Source of the DNA: Acanthosepion pharaonis
Lineage: Eukaryota; Mollusca; Cephalopoda; Sepiida; Sepiidae
Length of the DNA stretch: 64,000 nucleotides
Assembly: GCA_903632075.3 (NCBI GenBank)
Contig: CAHIKZ030001196.1
Span: forward strand, 310,001 to 374,000
Reading direction: 5' to 3'
The position numbers and the translations under genes were made by a program. Shown here piece after piece: positions 21,798 through 33,239 of this stretch (positions within the stretch are counted from its first letter, which is position 1; every line of letters starts with the position of its first letter). Below the pieces are notes generated by a model. The model was not told where the DNA came from. It saw only the letters and a program-made list of their open reading frames with translations, and made no database searches.

Positions 21798-23075
21798 CTA
21801 TCCAGTGTGTGTTTGCATATGGCGCTCTAAATGTGACTTGCACGAAAACCCTGATGCACAAACTTTACAAGTGTATTTCTTTCTAGTGTGTGTTTTCATA
21901 TGGCATACCAAACTCGACTTCACTGAAAATGCAGACCTACAAACTTCACAAGAATAGGGTTTTTCTCCAGTGTGTTTTCGCATATGATACACCAAATATG
22001 ACTTCTGGGGAAATGCAGATCCACAAACTTCACAAGTATATGGTTTTTCCCCTGTATGTATTCGGATATGTCTCTCCAAATGTGACTTCCGGGAAAATGC
22101 AGATTCACAAACCTCACAAGAATATGGTTTCTCTCCAGTGTGTGTTCGCATATGGCGTGCCAAAAGTGACTTCTGTGAAAACGCAGATCCACAAACTTCA
22201 CAAGAATATGGTTTCTCTTTAGTGTGTGTTCGCATATGGTACTCCAAACTTGACTTCCGTAAAAATGCAATTTCACAAAGTTCACAAGAATATGATTTTA
22301 CTCCAGTGTGTATTTGCATATGTTTCTTCCAATTTGACTGCAGTGAAAATGCAGATCCACAAATTTCACAGGCATATGGTTTCTCTCCAGTGTGTGTTCG
22401 CATATGGCCCTTCAAATGTGACTTCATTGAAAATGCAGATCCACAAATTTCACAGTCATATGGCTTTTCTCCAGTGTGCCTACGCATATGGTACTCAAAA
22501 TGGGACTTCCATGAAAACCTTGATGCACAAATTTTACAAGTGTATGGTTTGTCTCCAGTGTGTGCTTTCACATGGACATGCAAAGCTGACATCCGTGAAA
22601 ATGCAGCATCACAAACTCCACAGGAATATGGTTTCTCTCCAGTGTGTCTTCGCATATGCTGCTCCAAACCTGACTTCCGTAAAAATGCAATTCCACAAAC
22701 TTCACAAGAATATGATTTCACTCCAGTGTGTATTTGCATATGGTTCCTCAAAGTTGACTGCACTGAAAATGCAGATCCACAAATTTTACAAGCATATGGT
22801 TTCTCTCCAGTGTGTGTTCGCATATGGTATGACAAATGTGACTTCTGTGAAAATGCAGATCCACAAATTTCACAAATATATGGCTTTTCTCCAGTGTGTA
22901 TACGTCTATGACATTCAAAATGTGACTTATTTGAAAATGCAGATTTACAAATATCGCAAGAATATCTTTTCTCCCTAGTGTGTGTTTTCACATGGACGTG
23001 CAAAGCTGACATCTGTGAAAATGTAGTGCCACAAATTTCACAAGAATATGGGTTCTCTCCAGTGTGTATTTGCAT
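21798..23075 (-). CDS. ZNF gene 2: fifteen-finger C2H2 zinc-finger array
   Basis: The 425-residue frame comprises the end of one finger and fifteen 28-residue C2H2 units from residue 9, with all C and H ligands present. Contact quartets (-1, 2, 3, 6) include QSAV, NSHC, QSHY, VSTN, RSGQ, RSAV, WSHY, MSHG, LSNK, RSSY, QSLR, RSHR, QSYY, VSSC, CSHR. Fingers 1-5 (23051-22632) and 6-10 (22631-22212) are a direct duplication: both halves have ALHVHVK, a HFE-H unit, a QIHTGVK linker and an AFLRKS unit. It is presumably a nuclear DNA-binding protein; no effector domain is seen. The Met at 23075 lies inside a finger; the frame is open through one more finger upstream to a stop, with a frameshift beyond, so the true start is unresolved. 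The acceptor is at about 23522. The array ends cleanly at HTG-stop. Confidence 0.85.
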   Translation of the reverse strand: MQIHTGENPYSCEICGTTFSQMSALHVHVKTHTREKRYSCDICKSAFSNKSHFECHRRIHTGEKPYICEICGSAFSQKSHLSYHMRTHTGEKPYACKICGSAFSVQSTLRNHMQIHTGVKSYSCEVCGIAFLRKSGLEQHMRRHTGEKPYSCGVCDAAFSRMSALHVHVKAHTGDKPYTCKICASRFSWKSHFEYHMRRHTGEKPYDCEICGSAFSMKSHLKGHMRTHTGEKPYACEICGSAFSLQSNWKKHMQIHTGVKSYSCELCEIAFLRKSSLEYHMRTHTKEKPYSCEVCGSAFSQKSLLARHMRTHTGEKPYSCEVCESAFSRKSHLERHIRIHTGEKPYTCEVCGSAFPQKSYLVYHMRKHTGEKPYSCEVCRSAFSVKSSLVCHMKTHTRKKYTCKVCASGFSCKSHLERHMQTHTG

Positions 23076-23535
23076 ATGATATACTAAAACTGACCAAAAA
23101 GAAAATGCAAATCCACAAAGTTGACAATAATATAGGTTCTCTCCTGTGTCTCATTAAATATGATCTGTATGAAAATACAGATCTAAAAATGTGTTTCTCT
23201 CAAATTAGTGTTTCAGTATGGAAGACCAAACCTGACTTCATTAGAACAAGTTGCTAACTTCAGAAGAATATGACTTCCATCTAATGTTTTCTCATATGCA
23301 ACATCCTGTCTTTGCAGAAAAGACAAACCACACCTTTTAAAGCATGCTTGTTGGCAGTTAATACTCACTGTGTCACTTTCAAAAATACACAACTTTTACA
23401 AGAATATTATAGTATATATTTCTGTTCTCAATGGAAAGTCAACAATCTTGTTTACTTTCAGCCAAATTTCCAGTAATAACAGTTTTCATGTATATCAGGA
23501 TTTTCTGTACAGCTGAAGAATCTGTGAAGAAAAAG
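23076..23535 (-). pseudogene. degenerate 5' part of ZNF gene 2 exon, with splice acceptor
   Basis: Upstream of the array, one further finger (YYCQLCGFAF...H-x3-H) is in frame, then a one-base shift and a stop break the chain. Homology to the 5' parts of genes 1, 3 and 4 continues to a minus-strand TTTTTCTTCACAG acceptor ending at 23522. The ancestral start codon region seen in genes 1 and 3 is not open here. Confidence 0.6.
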
Positions 23536-24330
23536 CAATAGAAAATATATTAAGAGAGTGAAGGACATATAAAATTAATTTATATTGTAATAGTTAGATG
23601 TTGTTATATAATAAGGCTATTTTAAATGAGCACAAGCAGAAAATAATGTAGCTGTCATAGAAAATCAAAGACATTGGTCTTGGAAACTGTGAAACAAGAT
23701 CACTTGACCTTTCAACTTTGTCCAATATATAAATGGTATTGCCAGAGGCAGTGTGTATTACTCCTGAATCTGTTGAACTTTGGGTAAACCTGATTGAAGG
23801 CCCCAGAAAGTCTAATGTATCAACATTTGCTTTTTTCCTCTATATTTACAAATTAAACTAAGTACAACTATTATTAAAGGATGAAAACTGCTGATTCTGA
23901 TGGCGCTTTGGTCTTTTTTCCCCCAAATCTGTGGGTTTGTTTTACTCAAGACTACATCTTGAAAAACATGATATAAAATTCATTATTTTTGATTCGTAAT
24001 GTTGAATGTGTTAAAATTATTCAACAAGAAAAATCTCAAGTTGATGTTAAAAATTGCCACAAAACATTGATTATTTAAGATTGAATGATCTATTATGATA
24101 TGTCTCTAATTTGTATTTAGATACATTGTATTTATTTTCAATTTTTTCAACTAGAATTGTTCAGCTATATTGCATGTGATCCATTATTGTATTAGGTTAC
24201 AATAAAATTTGTATTTATATGAATACTACCATGTAGAAAAATCACATGGTCGAGATAAACACTCAGTTGTGGAGCAACTAAGTGAATAATAATTCAACCT
24301 TGAGAGAGCTATTTATGGTGCCATGGAGCA
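23536..24330. other. presumed intron sequence, no gene seen
   Basis: AT-rich sequence upstream (minus) of the gene 2 acceptor. No supported coding region or repeat boundary. Confidence 0.4.
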
Positions 24331-24364
24331 TCTCATTGTGCTAAAGTGGGATAGTCCATTGCTT

Positions 24365-24516
24365 GGGCTGTGATTGGCTGTTGGTACCTGAGTGGAGGTA
24401 TTTCTATATAAATACCAGCTTGATTCATCAGTTAGTTTGCAGGGTTTGTATTAAGTTACAACCTGCTTTATTTTTGTCTGCCAGCTGGATGCTAGCTGGG
24501 ACCTTTACGCCGGTAA
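24365..24516 (+). promoter_or_regulatory. promoter-like segment with CCAAT, TATA and donor
   Basis: GTGATTGGCTGTTGG (an inverted CCAAT box) is followed about 30 bp later by a CTATATAAATACC TATA-like box (about 24402), and about 105 bp further by a CCG|GTAAGTGC splice-donor match at about 24512. The spacing suits a promoter plus short first exon, but it could equally be part of an LTR. A similar GTGATTGGCTGTTGG lies at 40679. No downstream coding exon could be assigned. Confidence 0.35.
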
Positions 24517-24559
24517 GTGCTGTTTATTCTATTGTTATTCTACATACCATATGAAAAAA

Positions 24560-25690
24560 AAGTAGAGCTGGATTGAGGGGCAAGGTGTATTATAATTTGG
24601 GGTGGGGGCACAAGACCCTTGCACCTACCCTGCTGTCTGTATAAAGATGTATAAATAAATAATTTCAGGTCAGCATATTTTTCTATTTCTTTGGGTATCA
24701 ATAGAAGGAGTGTTTTGTAATTTCATGCCACAATAATGAACTGCTCACTAAGATTACAAACCTTCCTTTCTTGAAGACTTCATAGTTACTGAGAATAAAT
24801 AAACCAGATGTTTTTGGTAGCATGAAGGGAAAAGTTCCATACATCTACAAAACTGGTAAAAAATGAATATCAATCATGGTTAACAATTCTTCTGCAAGTC
24901 TGCTTTAACTGGATCACCTTCATGAATGGAATAAAAACAATATTCCTTCATTTTTTCATAAAAATGAAATGTGATTCAAAGAAGAGAATTTGCTGTCCAA
25001 TGACATAATTTATCATAAGTCATAAAACATGAGATCAAATTATGTTTGCTTTTCATTTCATACCAATGATAATTTCATAATAGGATGTCAATGAATGTGT
25101 GAGTGATTCTTGTTCAATAATAACCCTTCAATGAGACTAAAGTAACATGAAGAGTTCAGGAACAAAAATATTTCTGTGAGCTGAAAAAAATCCAAACAGA
25201 AATCTTTTTTTGAAATTTGCTTAATTTGAAATTTGATCAAAAGAATGTATCCTAGCAGGTAGTGCTGGAGCACACTGCATCGGCATTTGCATAACACATC
25301 AAAATATGAAGGTGATGATTGTGGGGGTTCATTTTCGGACACTGACTCAAAGTGAACGATGTCATTTAACGGATTACTGCCAATATATAGTTGCTGTTAT
25401 ATGCAATGAAGCAACATATCCTGATAATGAAGAGGGAAAATTGACATTTTTACAACTGAAAGGCCTTTCCCCATTTTTCTGTTATCTCTCACATCTAGAT
25501 ATATTCATTTTGAAATATTCTGATATTCTTAGTTGAGTTGATCCCATAAGTGACACTGGAAGAACTTATAAACTTTTGAAATTTGAGATGCAAAAAGCAG
25601 AAATAAAACAAAACTAAAAAAATTGACAATTTTGTGCATTTACTACTCAAAAGTGTGTAAACCACTTTTGAGTGGTTTGTAACACATTAT
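24560..25690. other. no gene seen; small palindromes at 25644-25677
   Basis: AT-rich sequence. ACTCAAAAGTG at 25644 is matched by CACTTTTGAGT about 8 bases later, and ACCACTTTTGAGTGGT is itself palindromic. Short frames at 25088-25536 have no recognisable domain. Confidence 0.4.
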
Positions 25691-25892
25691 TTATCATCTC
25701 TCAGTTGCGTCTCTGTCTTTGGGCAGAGTGTACTCAGAGGTGGCTCTGTCAAAGGACAGAGTTGCAACCGAGGAAAATTATACTGAGAGGTGCCCAGCCC
25801 TGAAAAAACAGCTGCCTGAGGCCATGCCCTCTCTTTGCACCAGGGAGAGGGATCAGTGTTCACACAGAGACCAGCACAACCAATGGTTGTAG

Positions 25893-25894
<2 letters not shown>

Positions 25895-25947
<53 letters not shown>
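25895..25947. repeat. (TA)n microsatellite
   Basis: About 53 bp of TA dinucleotides. The preceding 25700-25890 is less AT-rich, with CTCTGTC...GGCAGAG and CTCTGTC...GACAGAG hairpins. A minus-strand frame through it is artefactual. Confidence 0.95.
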
Positions 25948-25951
<4 letters not shown>

Positions 25952-26459
25952 GCAGATGCCAAAATCTGCCATTTTGAATTGTAAATTCAGTAAAACCCTT
26001 TTAGCCCAGACTACAGTCCATCACAAAATTTTGAATATATCTTGCCATAATGCAGACAAATTTAAAAAAAAAATTAAAGATATGTTTTTGAGAAATTAAA
26101 GGTCAAAGGTTAAAATCAAATTATTTTATTTTACCACTAAATAAAAAATGTATCACATTTTAGATCTATGCAAGTACTTTAAAATGTATATAATTTAACT
26201 TTGTGAAAAAACAACCAAAATCTTTGTGACAATTTTCCAAAATTCACCTTTTTGGCAAAGGTCAAAGGATCATATCTCCAGAACTCTGACCTAGTGATGT
26301 AAAATAGGCACCATTCAATTTATATCATGGAGCTCTATAAGTGGACCAAATTTGAAAAAAAATCCACGTATGTGATGGTCGAACCCTTGTTGATTGGATA
26401 TGAAATGCCTCATATTCTATTTTAAAATATTGTAAAAAAGAAATTCTTTTATCATCTCT

Positions 26460-26960
26460 CAGGTGGATGCTTTTATGAGGTGTTGACACATTTATCAACA
26501 ACCTGATGATTGGGATATCTAAAGAGGAAATAATCATAATAAAATTACATGGTGAATACAACATAAATGCAGTTGGTAAAAATTCTAGCTACCCAGTAAT
26601 CTTAAAAATTTTAAATATTTTAAGCATTCTAATTTATTTATTTTAGGCACTTTGGCTTTATAGATTACTTGTTGAAGAAATGTTAGAAAATTATCAATAA
26701 ATTTTAAATTTACTATGGTTACCACTCTTATTTTTTTTTATAAGAGTGTGTATGTTGGTCCTATTTACAAAAATTGGCACATTTATACATACAAAAATAT
26801 TTAAAATATTAGGGTTTGCTGAAATGTACTAAACTTTACTATCTATGATTAGTAAATATATCACTTGACCGCTACAAATAAAACAAAATTTTAAAATATC
26901 TAAAAGTTTAAAATTATTTTCATTAAAATAAATAAAAACAATTCTTGTTAAAATTCATTA
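26460..26960. repeat. AT-rich repeat, second copy at 33590-34100
   Basis: Both copies share TTTTATGAGGTGTT, then an ACATTTATC/ACATCTATC part, AAAATTACATG, GCAATTTGG/GCACTTTGG and TTTAAATTTACTAT(A/G)GTTAC, in order and in the same orientation. Related reversed pieces lie at 30240-30700 and 60540-60640. Confidence 0.55.
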
Positions 26961-27104
26961 TTGATCAAAAATATGTTTTTTTACCCAAGATGATAATGTT
27001 CATAGCTAGAAGAGGTGGTTCCACACTCCTCAAAACCTCCTGATCAAAGGCCTTGCTGTTGGACATAGTTTATCGTCTTACCCTGGACACGGATGTAGTT
27101 TATC

Positions 27105-27254
27105 GTCATACCCAGGATGACCCTTCATTATGATGAGCCTCATTATCAGGTGATGTTTAGCCAACAGAATAGGTTGTTTAACCTCCATGTTGAAGTGAAG
27201 AGCACGACTGATTTTGCTGCCTGACTTGATTAGGCTCTCCTCACCAATGAACAG
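27105..27254 (-). pseudogene. BEL/Pao-type integrase zinc-binding region relic
   Basis: From 27254 the minus strand reads LFIGEESLIKSGSKISRALH followed by NMEVKQPILLAKHH and LIMRLIIMKGHPGYD. This resembles the segment before and within the H2C2 region of BEL/Pao integrases (LIRVGGRI...KHPIILPK-x-HHV). The cysteine half and the catalytic core are not recognisable. It is a truncated relic. Confidence 0.55.
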
Positions 27255-27263
27255 GGCAATGTC

Positions 27264-28870
27264 TCACATTAACCTAGGAATAGTCCAGCCTAAACACAGA
27301 ATTAACATGAAAGGAAAAATCCTTCCAGGTAGCATTGACTGTGCATCCCTAAGAGTTCCTCGTTCAGAATTAGGGGTAGATTCAGGGGAATCACTCCCCT
27401 TGATAAGAAGGCATTTGACAGCTTCCCTTGTATCCCATAAGATGGAAGACAAGGTAGGAATTCTCTTACCAGAGAGCTGAATTAATTCACTTTTTTCTCT
27501 AGAGAATGGGACCTTTGCCATGAGGCGAACTACAGAAGAATGGTCATCTGAGGAGGTACAGCTGAAAGAGCTTTCCATCTCTGCCACATGTGAGGCTGTC
27601 TTAGAAATGAACTCTGTCAAGGTGAAAAAAAGAGTTCTCCTATTTAATGGAGAAGTCCAGTATGTCCTGAAAAAATATTATCAATGATTTCATCCTCATT
27701 GACAGAACAGTGAGGGCCACTCAATAATTCTTGATGCTGATGCTGATATGATTAATCAGCAGTAAGAGTCTACAAGAGAAGGAGTATTTTAGGAAGCTTG
27801 CGTAGTGAAGAAAACTGATTTATCTGGTCAAACCAAGCGACAGCATGTCGCATGTATCCTAGGACAGAAAATGTGGTGAAAAAAAAGTTACTTGCCAAAA
27901 AAGTGCACATATTCTGCATGATATGCTGAATATTCAAAATAGAAACAAGTCAGTCACAGGAGTCAGCATAACAGTATTTTGTGTATGCTAATATTGTGCA
28001 TCCTCTCCCAGTTGTCGACAAATTAAAAAATAAATGCTTGTTCAATAAAAGCAGTTGGTGTTCTCGAATCGGTGAACAAAGACAAAATTTGTGTATTTGG
28101 CTATCATGTTTGTCAGTGAGTGAGTCATTTTTCTGACTGGTTACATGCATTGTGATATAGTACCTGCAAATTGAGATTTCAACATTTCTTTCTGCCTCGA
28201 TATTCGAGTTTGAACTTGTGAATTGTTCTCTTCATTGTGGAAGTAATCTGTGACAGATATTTTCTTTGCAATCCAAGAACTCTTACAGTTTGCCCTCTCC
28301 ACATTGTTGGCCATGTCGGCCATACAGTTCTTGAAACAAGATAAAAAGTTCTGAAAACTCATTCGGTCATAGTACTTTTCCAGACCACAGAATGTGAGGC
28401 CAGTAATCTGGATCTGTGGTGGTTTTACTACAAATGTGGATGGACTTTTATCAATCTCTGGGGAACATGAATATGATAAATTCAGGCAACTATTTTCAGC
28501 TGGGAGGGATCCTCAAGCTCTCTTCAGAACCTTAGTGTATACTTCAGAGACTCCTTCTTGATTTCCTCCCAGTCCTCAAAAGAAGACAGAAGCTGTATTT
28601 TATTAACACAGATCTCAACTTCTGTCAGGCACTCTAGTATATTCTTTTGTAGAGCTGAGAATGACTTCATGGAGAGTTCTTCCTTTTGATGTACAACATC
28701 TAGAGTCGTTTTAATTTTTGATCCTAGGAGAGAAATCCTTCTCTGTAATCCCCCTCCCCCGTGCTATCAATTTACGTCTGAGGTTACATTTTTTATAATT
28801 TTCTTTATTAAAAATTCCTGACGAACAGTCAGTTTCTTCACAGATTATGCACAGCTAAAAGGAGAAGATA
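27264..28870 (-). pseudogene. decayed minus-strand coding relic, family uncertain
   Basis: Open pieces lie at 28862-28730 (LCIICEETDC, a cysteine-rich start, then a basic stretch), 28700-28550 (helical, SALQKNILECL), 28362-28141 (MSFQNFLSCFKNC...), 27830-27700 and 27620-27264 (118 residues). Frames change between pieces, so it is broken or contains unrecognised introns. Base composition is less AT-rich than the surroundings, as for old coding sequence. With the integrase relic immediately downstream on the same strand, a retroelement gag-pol origin is plausible but not shown. Confidence 0.4.
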
Positions 28871-29204
28871 TAAAGTTAAAATATTCGTCAAAACAAGAAC
28901 TTTTAAAAAAAAAAGTCATATTTATAATTTAATTAATACGAAGTCGAATATTTTTGTTCTTTTTTTATTCGACATGTCCAAATTCACTAAATCCCATCTA
29001 AAAGGGAAGCAGAAAAATACCATCGAATTTCCTTTTAAAGTTTAAATTAGTGCTGTTTGTATTCGAAAATATTATTTCTTTAAAATAGCCAATATGATGA
29101 AGTTGAACCTCAGTGTTTTGTTTTTTTTTTTCAATATTAACAGCAAAAAAATTAAAATAAAATAATGGAGAAATAATTTAGTAAATAAGGATTGTTTTGA
29201 GTTC

Positions 29205-29540
29205 TTCTACTTTAGAAAATGCAACGATATAAAAACAAAAAAACCTTATCGTTCTTCGTGTTCAAATGATTTTGTTGATATTTCTCGGTCAACCTACCCA
29301 ATGTTTGTTCAGTTCATATAATAATGTCGAAGCTGAAACGAATGAAACAAAGTAAGAATTAAGAATGTAAAACAAACCGTGACAAAGTTGAAATTGCTTT
29401 TCAGAAAAAACACGTCGTCTCTGGATGACGTAAGAAGACGAACGAAAAGTAAGCGGTGTTAAGCAAGATTTGGTTCCTCAGATTACATGTCATTTTGAGA
29501 GTAAAACGTTTTTTCACGGTGAGTATTGCCCACTTCCCAA
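29205..29540 (-). other. candidate 5' exon block of ZNF gene 2, donor decayed
   Basis: The minus strand carries the AGGAACCAAATCTTGCTTAA motif and the same order of short blocks as the gene 1 block at 9058-9410. At the expected donor position the GTAAGT is lost: the sequence reads CTAAAGTAGAAG, apparently after a small deletion. If this was the first exon of gene 2, that splice site is damaged. Confidence 0.4.
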
Positions 29541-30703
29541 ATCCACGAATTGTTAACTTACAGTAACTACATTTCAATTTTTGTAAAGTAGATTTCATAT
29601 AAAATTTAAATATTACTGAAACCTAATAATATAGAACAGTAATCATTATAATCTGGACTAACACCGTGAATCGTTTAAAACAAAAACAAACAAACATTTT
29701 TAACCATTCTTGTTTTGTTATTTTTTTAAATATTTTTCAATTTTAGCAAATAGAATAATAAGAATTAATTACTTCACTTAGAAATTTCATTCTTTGTAAA
29801 TCTTCAAAGCATAGAAATTTTTGAATTTAAAAAAAAAAATATATGTTATAAATTAAATTTTAACTTAAGTGATTTGATTTAAAATTTATCTAATTTATGA
29901 GGTATCAAAGGAAAGCGATACCTCAGGTTGAAAAATAAAAAAATGCATTTTAAAAATTAAGAATCTTTCTTGAAGCTTTTATTTTAGTTTTGAAGCTAAT
30001 AAATAGATTAATGAATTTATTTCAAACTAATTGTTTGGAATGAGCGTTTTTCATTTTATCAGTAAAAAAAATAAAAATTAAAGTTGTCCATATGGACAAA
30101 GGCTGTCAACACAACATAACTTTCTTTATTAAAAATTCTTTAATTTTTTTTTATTTTCAAGCCGAATCCCTGTAACAGAAAATCTGTTTTGAATCGTAAG
30201 ACAAAAAATAAAAGAAAAATGTAATAAAACTAATAGATTATTTTATTACAAAATATTTTAATTGCTTTTTTTAGTTTTATGAATAAGATGAACACTGTTG
30301 TTTGAAGAAAAGAAAACTTTGTTAATAATGAATTTTTACAAGAATTGTTATCAAATTCTAAGTAGAATAATTTCTAAAGTTTTAATCTTTTAAAATTCTG
30401 TATTAGTTTGTACCATATAGACATGTGATATTGTTATAAAGTAAAAAAAAAAACTATATTTACTAAAATGGAAAAGCTTACTATAGTTCAACGACTCCCA
30501 GAAATTAAAAAAAAAATTGAATTTTTTTGTGTGTATAAACATGCTGATATTTGTAAATAAAAACTACCATGACATTATCAAAAGACAAGAACCAATAATT
30601 TTAAAATTTACTATAATTACTATAGTAAATTTTAAATTTATTAGTCATTTTGTAACATTTCCTCAAGAAGTGTCTTTGTAAGTATGACTATAAAAGCAAA
30701 GTA

Positions 30704-30851
30704 CAGTGTAACCCGGATATAAGAGAGTTGTCGGGACCGGAGAAGAAGTCTCTTATATCCGGGTTTGGTCTATTTTGTTTAGGTAACACAGGCTCGAATT
30801 TGGGACCAGAGAAAATCTCTCATATCCGGGTCTCTTATATCCGGGTTTACC
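30704..30851. mobile_element. 148-bp pogo/Tigger-like MITE
   Basis: It starts CAGTGTAACCCGGATATAAG and ends TCTTATATCCGGGTTTACC, with near-identical inverted ends. A TA dinucleotide flanks both sides (30702-30703 and 30852-30853). A further inverted copy of the motif lies at 30749-30766 and a shortened one at 30817-30829. CAGT-type ends and TA target duplication fit pogo/Tigger elements. Confidence 0.65.
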
Positions 30852-31753
30852 TAAATTTCAATAAAATATTAAATTATTTAGAATATTTTCCTAAATTTTA
30901 AAAGCTACTGTGTCGTTGAAAAAATATTAAAAAAAACCGTTCAGATTGTATAATTCAAGTAATTTTTAATAGTTATGCACACTTTACACAAGAAGTTTGA
31001 TATCTACTGTTAGCTTTATAAGAACTCTCTTCAAATTTGCTTGTAACTTTTTTTTTAAATAAGTACCTCCACTGACTGGCTAAAAAAAAAAAAAAAATAG
31101 CATATCAAAATCAGAGATATTATCAATTTAAGAATGAAAACTGCTTCCAGTCAATATTTAAATTAGTATTCTGCTTCTCAGAAAAATGTTAATTTAGGTA
31201 TAGCATTCCTGTCGAGGTAACACATAAATAACTGTGAATGTCAGTGTGTTGCACTTTGTCAACTGCAACATAAGCTGCAGCCCAGCATATACCATTTTGG
31301 AATCAGGCAGACTCTGTGAGCAATTTAAAAACATTCCAGGTCGGATCTGGAGCCGCAATCCTGAAATTTTGGATTCCCAAGTTTTCATTACTGCGATTGT
31401 TTTTTTTTTTTTTGTTGTTTTTTTTTTTTGTAACTTTTTACGTGATTTTTTTCGACGAATTTTCCTGTAGGATGACAATTTTTATAACTTTGAAATAAAT
31501 TTGGGAATAACTGAAATTAATTGCGAAATCCAGCGAAAGTTATCCATGAAATAAAAATATATTTTTTTTTTTTTTTTGTGTAGAAAGTAAGTACCTACGT
31601 TCATCAAATTGTCTTTAAATTAAGTCGCTGTAGAAGAATTATCGTTGAACCTTTAAAATAAAAGGTAAGCTTAATATTAATAATGCAATATAAATGAATC
31701 GATGAATTTTGAGTTCTTCTGTAGTTTATTGTTGCCTATCGCATACGGCAGCA

Positions 31754-31893
31754 GTATGCCTCGCAAAAAGAAATCTCCGCCAACAGAGGACCAGATTGCA
31801 ATCAAAAGAGCCAAGGCTGCAACGAGGAAAAGGAAGTGCCATCTAAATGAAAACCCAGATCAAACGGCAGCTGAGAATATGCAAATATTTTTT
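31754..31893 (+). pseudogene. small basic ORF, possibly Helitron N-terminus relic
   Basis: From the Met at 31754 the frame reads MPRKKKSPPTEDQIAIKRAK followed by a second basic run and NENPDQTAAENMQ before a stop. Alternation of K/R-rich runs with NE-x-x-EQ units resembles the start of Helitron-encoded proteins of invertebrates. The related piece RDSQTLTEQAK continues in another frame after the stop. It is only about 46 residues, so the family call is tentative. Confidence 0.3.
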
Positions 31894-32179
31894 TAGGGAC
31901 TCTCAAACTCTTACTGAACAAGCCAAAGGTCCACTCAGTCCCTCTATAGGAGCTCGCTTAAATGCCGCTCGATATGGCGGCTTTTAAGCTTGTTGAAAAA
32001 TAAAAAAAAAAATAGTAGAAAATAAAACTTTGTAGGCAACGAAGGACAAAAAAAATTAAAAAAGCATATATACATAAAAACGTGGCAATGGCTTCTTTTT
32101 ACAAAGTAAACCCACTGGTAATGCTTATTTTTTATTCTATCCATATCAGAAAGGATTCACGATTTACAATGCAACAAAT

Positions 32180-32559
32180 TACTTTAGGGCAGTCAGTTTA
32201 GCGTGAAGAAACGTCATGCATTCACTCTTAGTCTTGTTTGAATTTACTTAGGGTAAGAAATGAATAACTAAGCTTCATCGATGGCAAGAGATGTACAGAT
32301 TTTAAAATAAACACAAGGAACAAAATCTTGCTTAACACCGGATAATTTCTTTGGTTTCACATTATCAAGCGACACATTTTTTCACTAAAGTAATTTTTCG
32401 TTTGTATTCTGTTTATATATATTTTGTCATTTTCAATTCTTTGTGTTATTCATTTCAACATCTGATATATTTTTTTAAGTAATTCAGCAGATCGACAGAG
32501 AAATCCGACAAAGAAATCGTCCCCTTTTCTTTTTCTCGTTACATTTCCTGGTCTGAAAG
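32180..32559 (+). other. candidate 5' exon block of ZNF gene 3 with splice donor
   Basis: The block includes GTGAAGAAACGTCATGCATT, AACACAAGGAAC, ATCTTGCTTAACACCG, CGACAGAGAAATCCGA and ends GGTCTGAAAG|GTAAGT with the GT at 32560-32561. Five other blocks in the window share this order (9058, 29205, 49307, 50275 and 62794). It has no conserved open frame. The presumed intron to the acceptor ending at 35898 is about 3.3 kb. Confidence 0.5.
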
Positions 32560-33239
32560 GTAAGTTGAGGAATATAAAAATAAATTTTGATAAGAAAGAA
32601 ATCCTTATTTGCCTCATCATTTTTTTTATCCATTTCTTTTTGTGTTATGAAATGCTGTTAGTTAGAGTCAGCAAAAATAAAATAAAAAATAAAATGGGGT
32701 GTCAGATATTTTAAAATTACCTCCAAAATTCGGTAAGAAAAGAATAAGATACATGATGGAAAAGAAATCCACAAAGACCCCCCCCCAAAAAAAACAAAAA
32801 ACAACGTAATAAAACAACATTTTATCAAGAAAATGTTTGCGTTATTATTAAAATAAAGGATCTAAGGAATTTTTACGTAAAAATTATTTTTTTATCCTTT
32901 TTAGAACTTTGGCAATTTTGGTTGACAATTTTTTTATTTTTCTGGTTTCAGTGTGGAATCAGAAATTTGTACGAAAATTTCAACGTCATTTTCGGTGAAA
33001 ACCATATTGATTCAGAAATTCTTGTAAAATTCAGATAGTTGTGGGATTTTAATGAAACTTTGAACACTGAAATTATTTTAAAAAATGTTTCTTTTTAAGA
33101 AAATATTTTTATTACATGTTACTCCTCCCCCTCGTTTAATTTATAAAATTTCAAGAAGTTCTTTTTTGTATTGCTTAAAAAATGTATATATTAGTTACAG
33201 GAACAAGTCATCAGAGAACTTTTAATTAGTTGCCTAAGG

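Noticed and set aside
21890..22978. Plus-strand frames of 110-257 residues across ZNF gene 2
   Set aside because: They are complementary-strand shadows of the 84-bp finger unit: cysteine and histidine spacing fits only the minus frame, and the plus translations are mere repeats of one decayed unit.
25687..25962. Minus-strand frame with an IYIYIY run
   Set aside because: It is the translation of the TA microsatellite plus flanking repeat.
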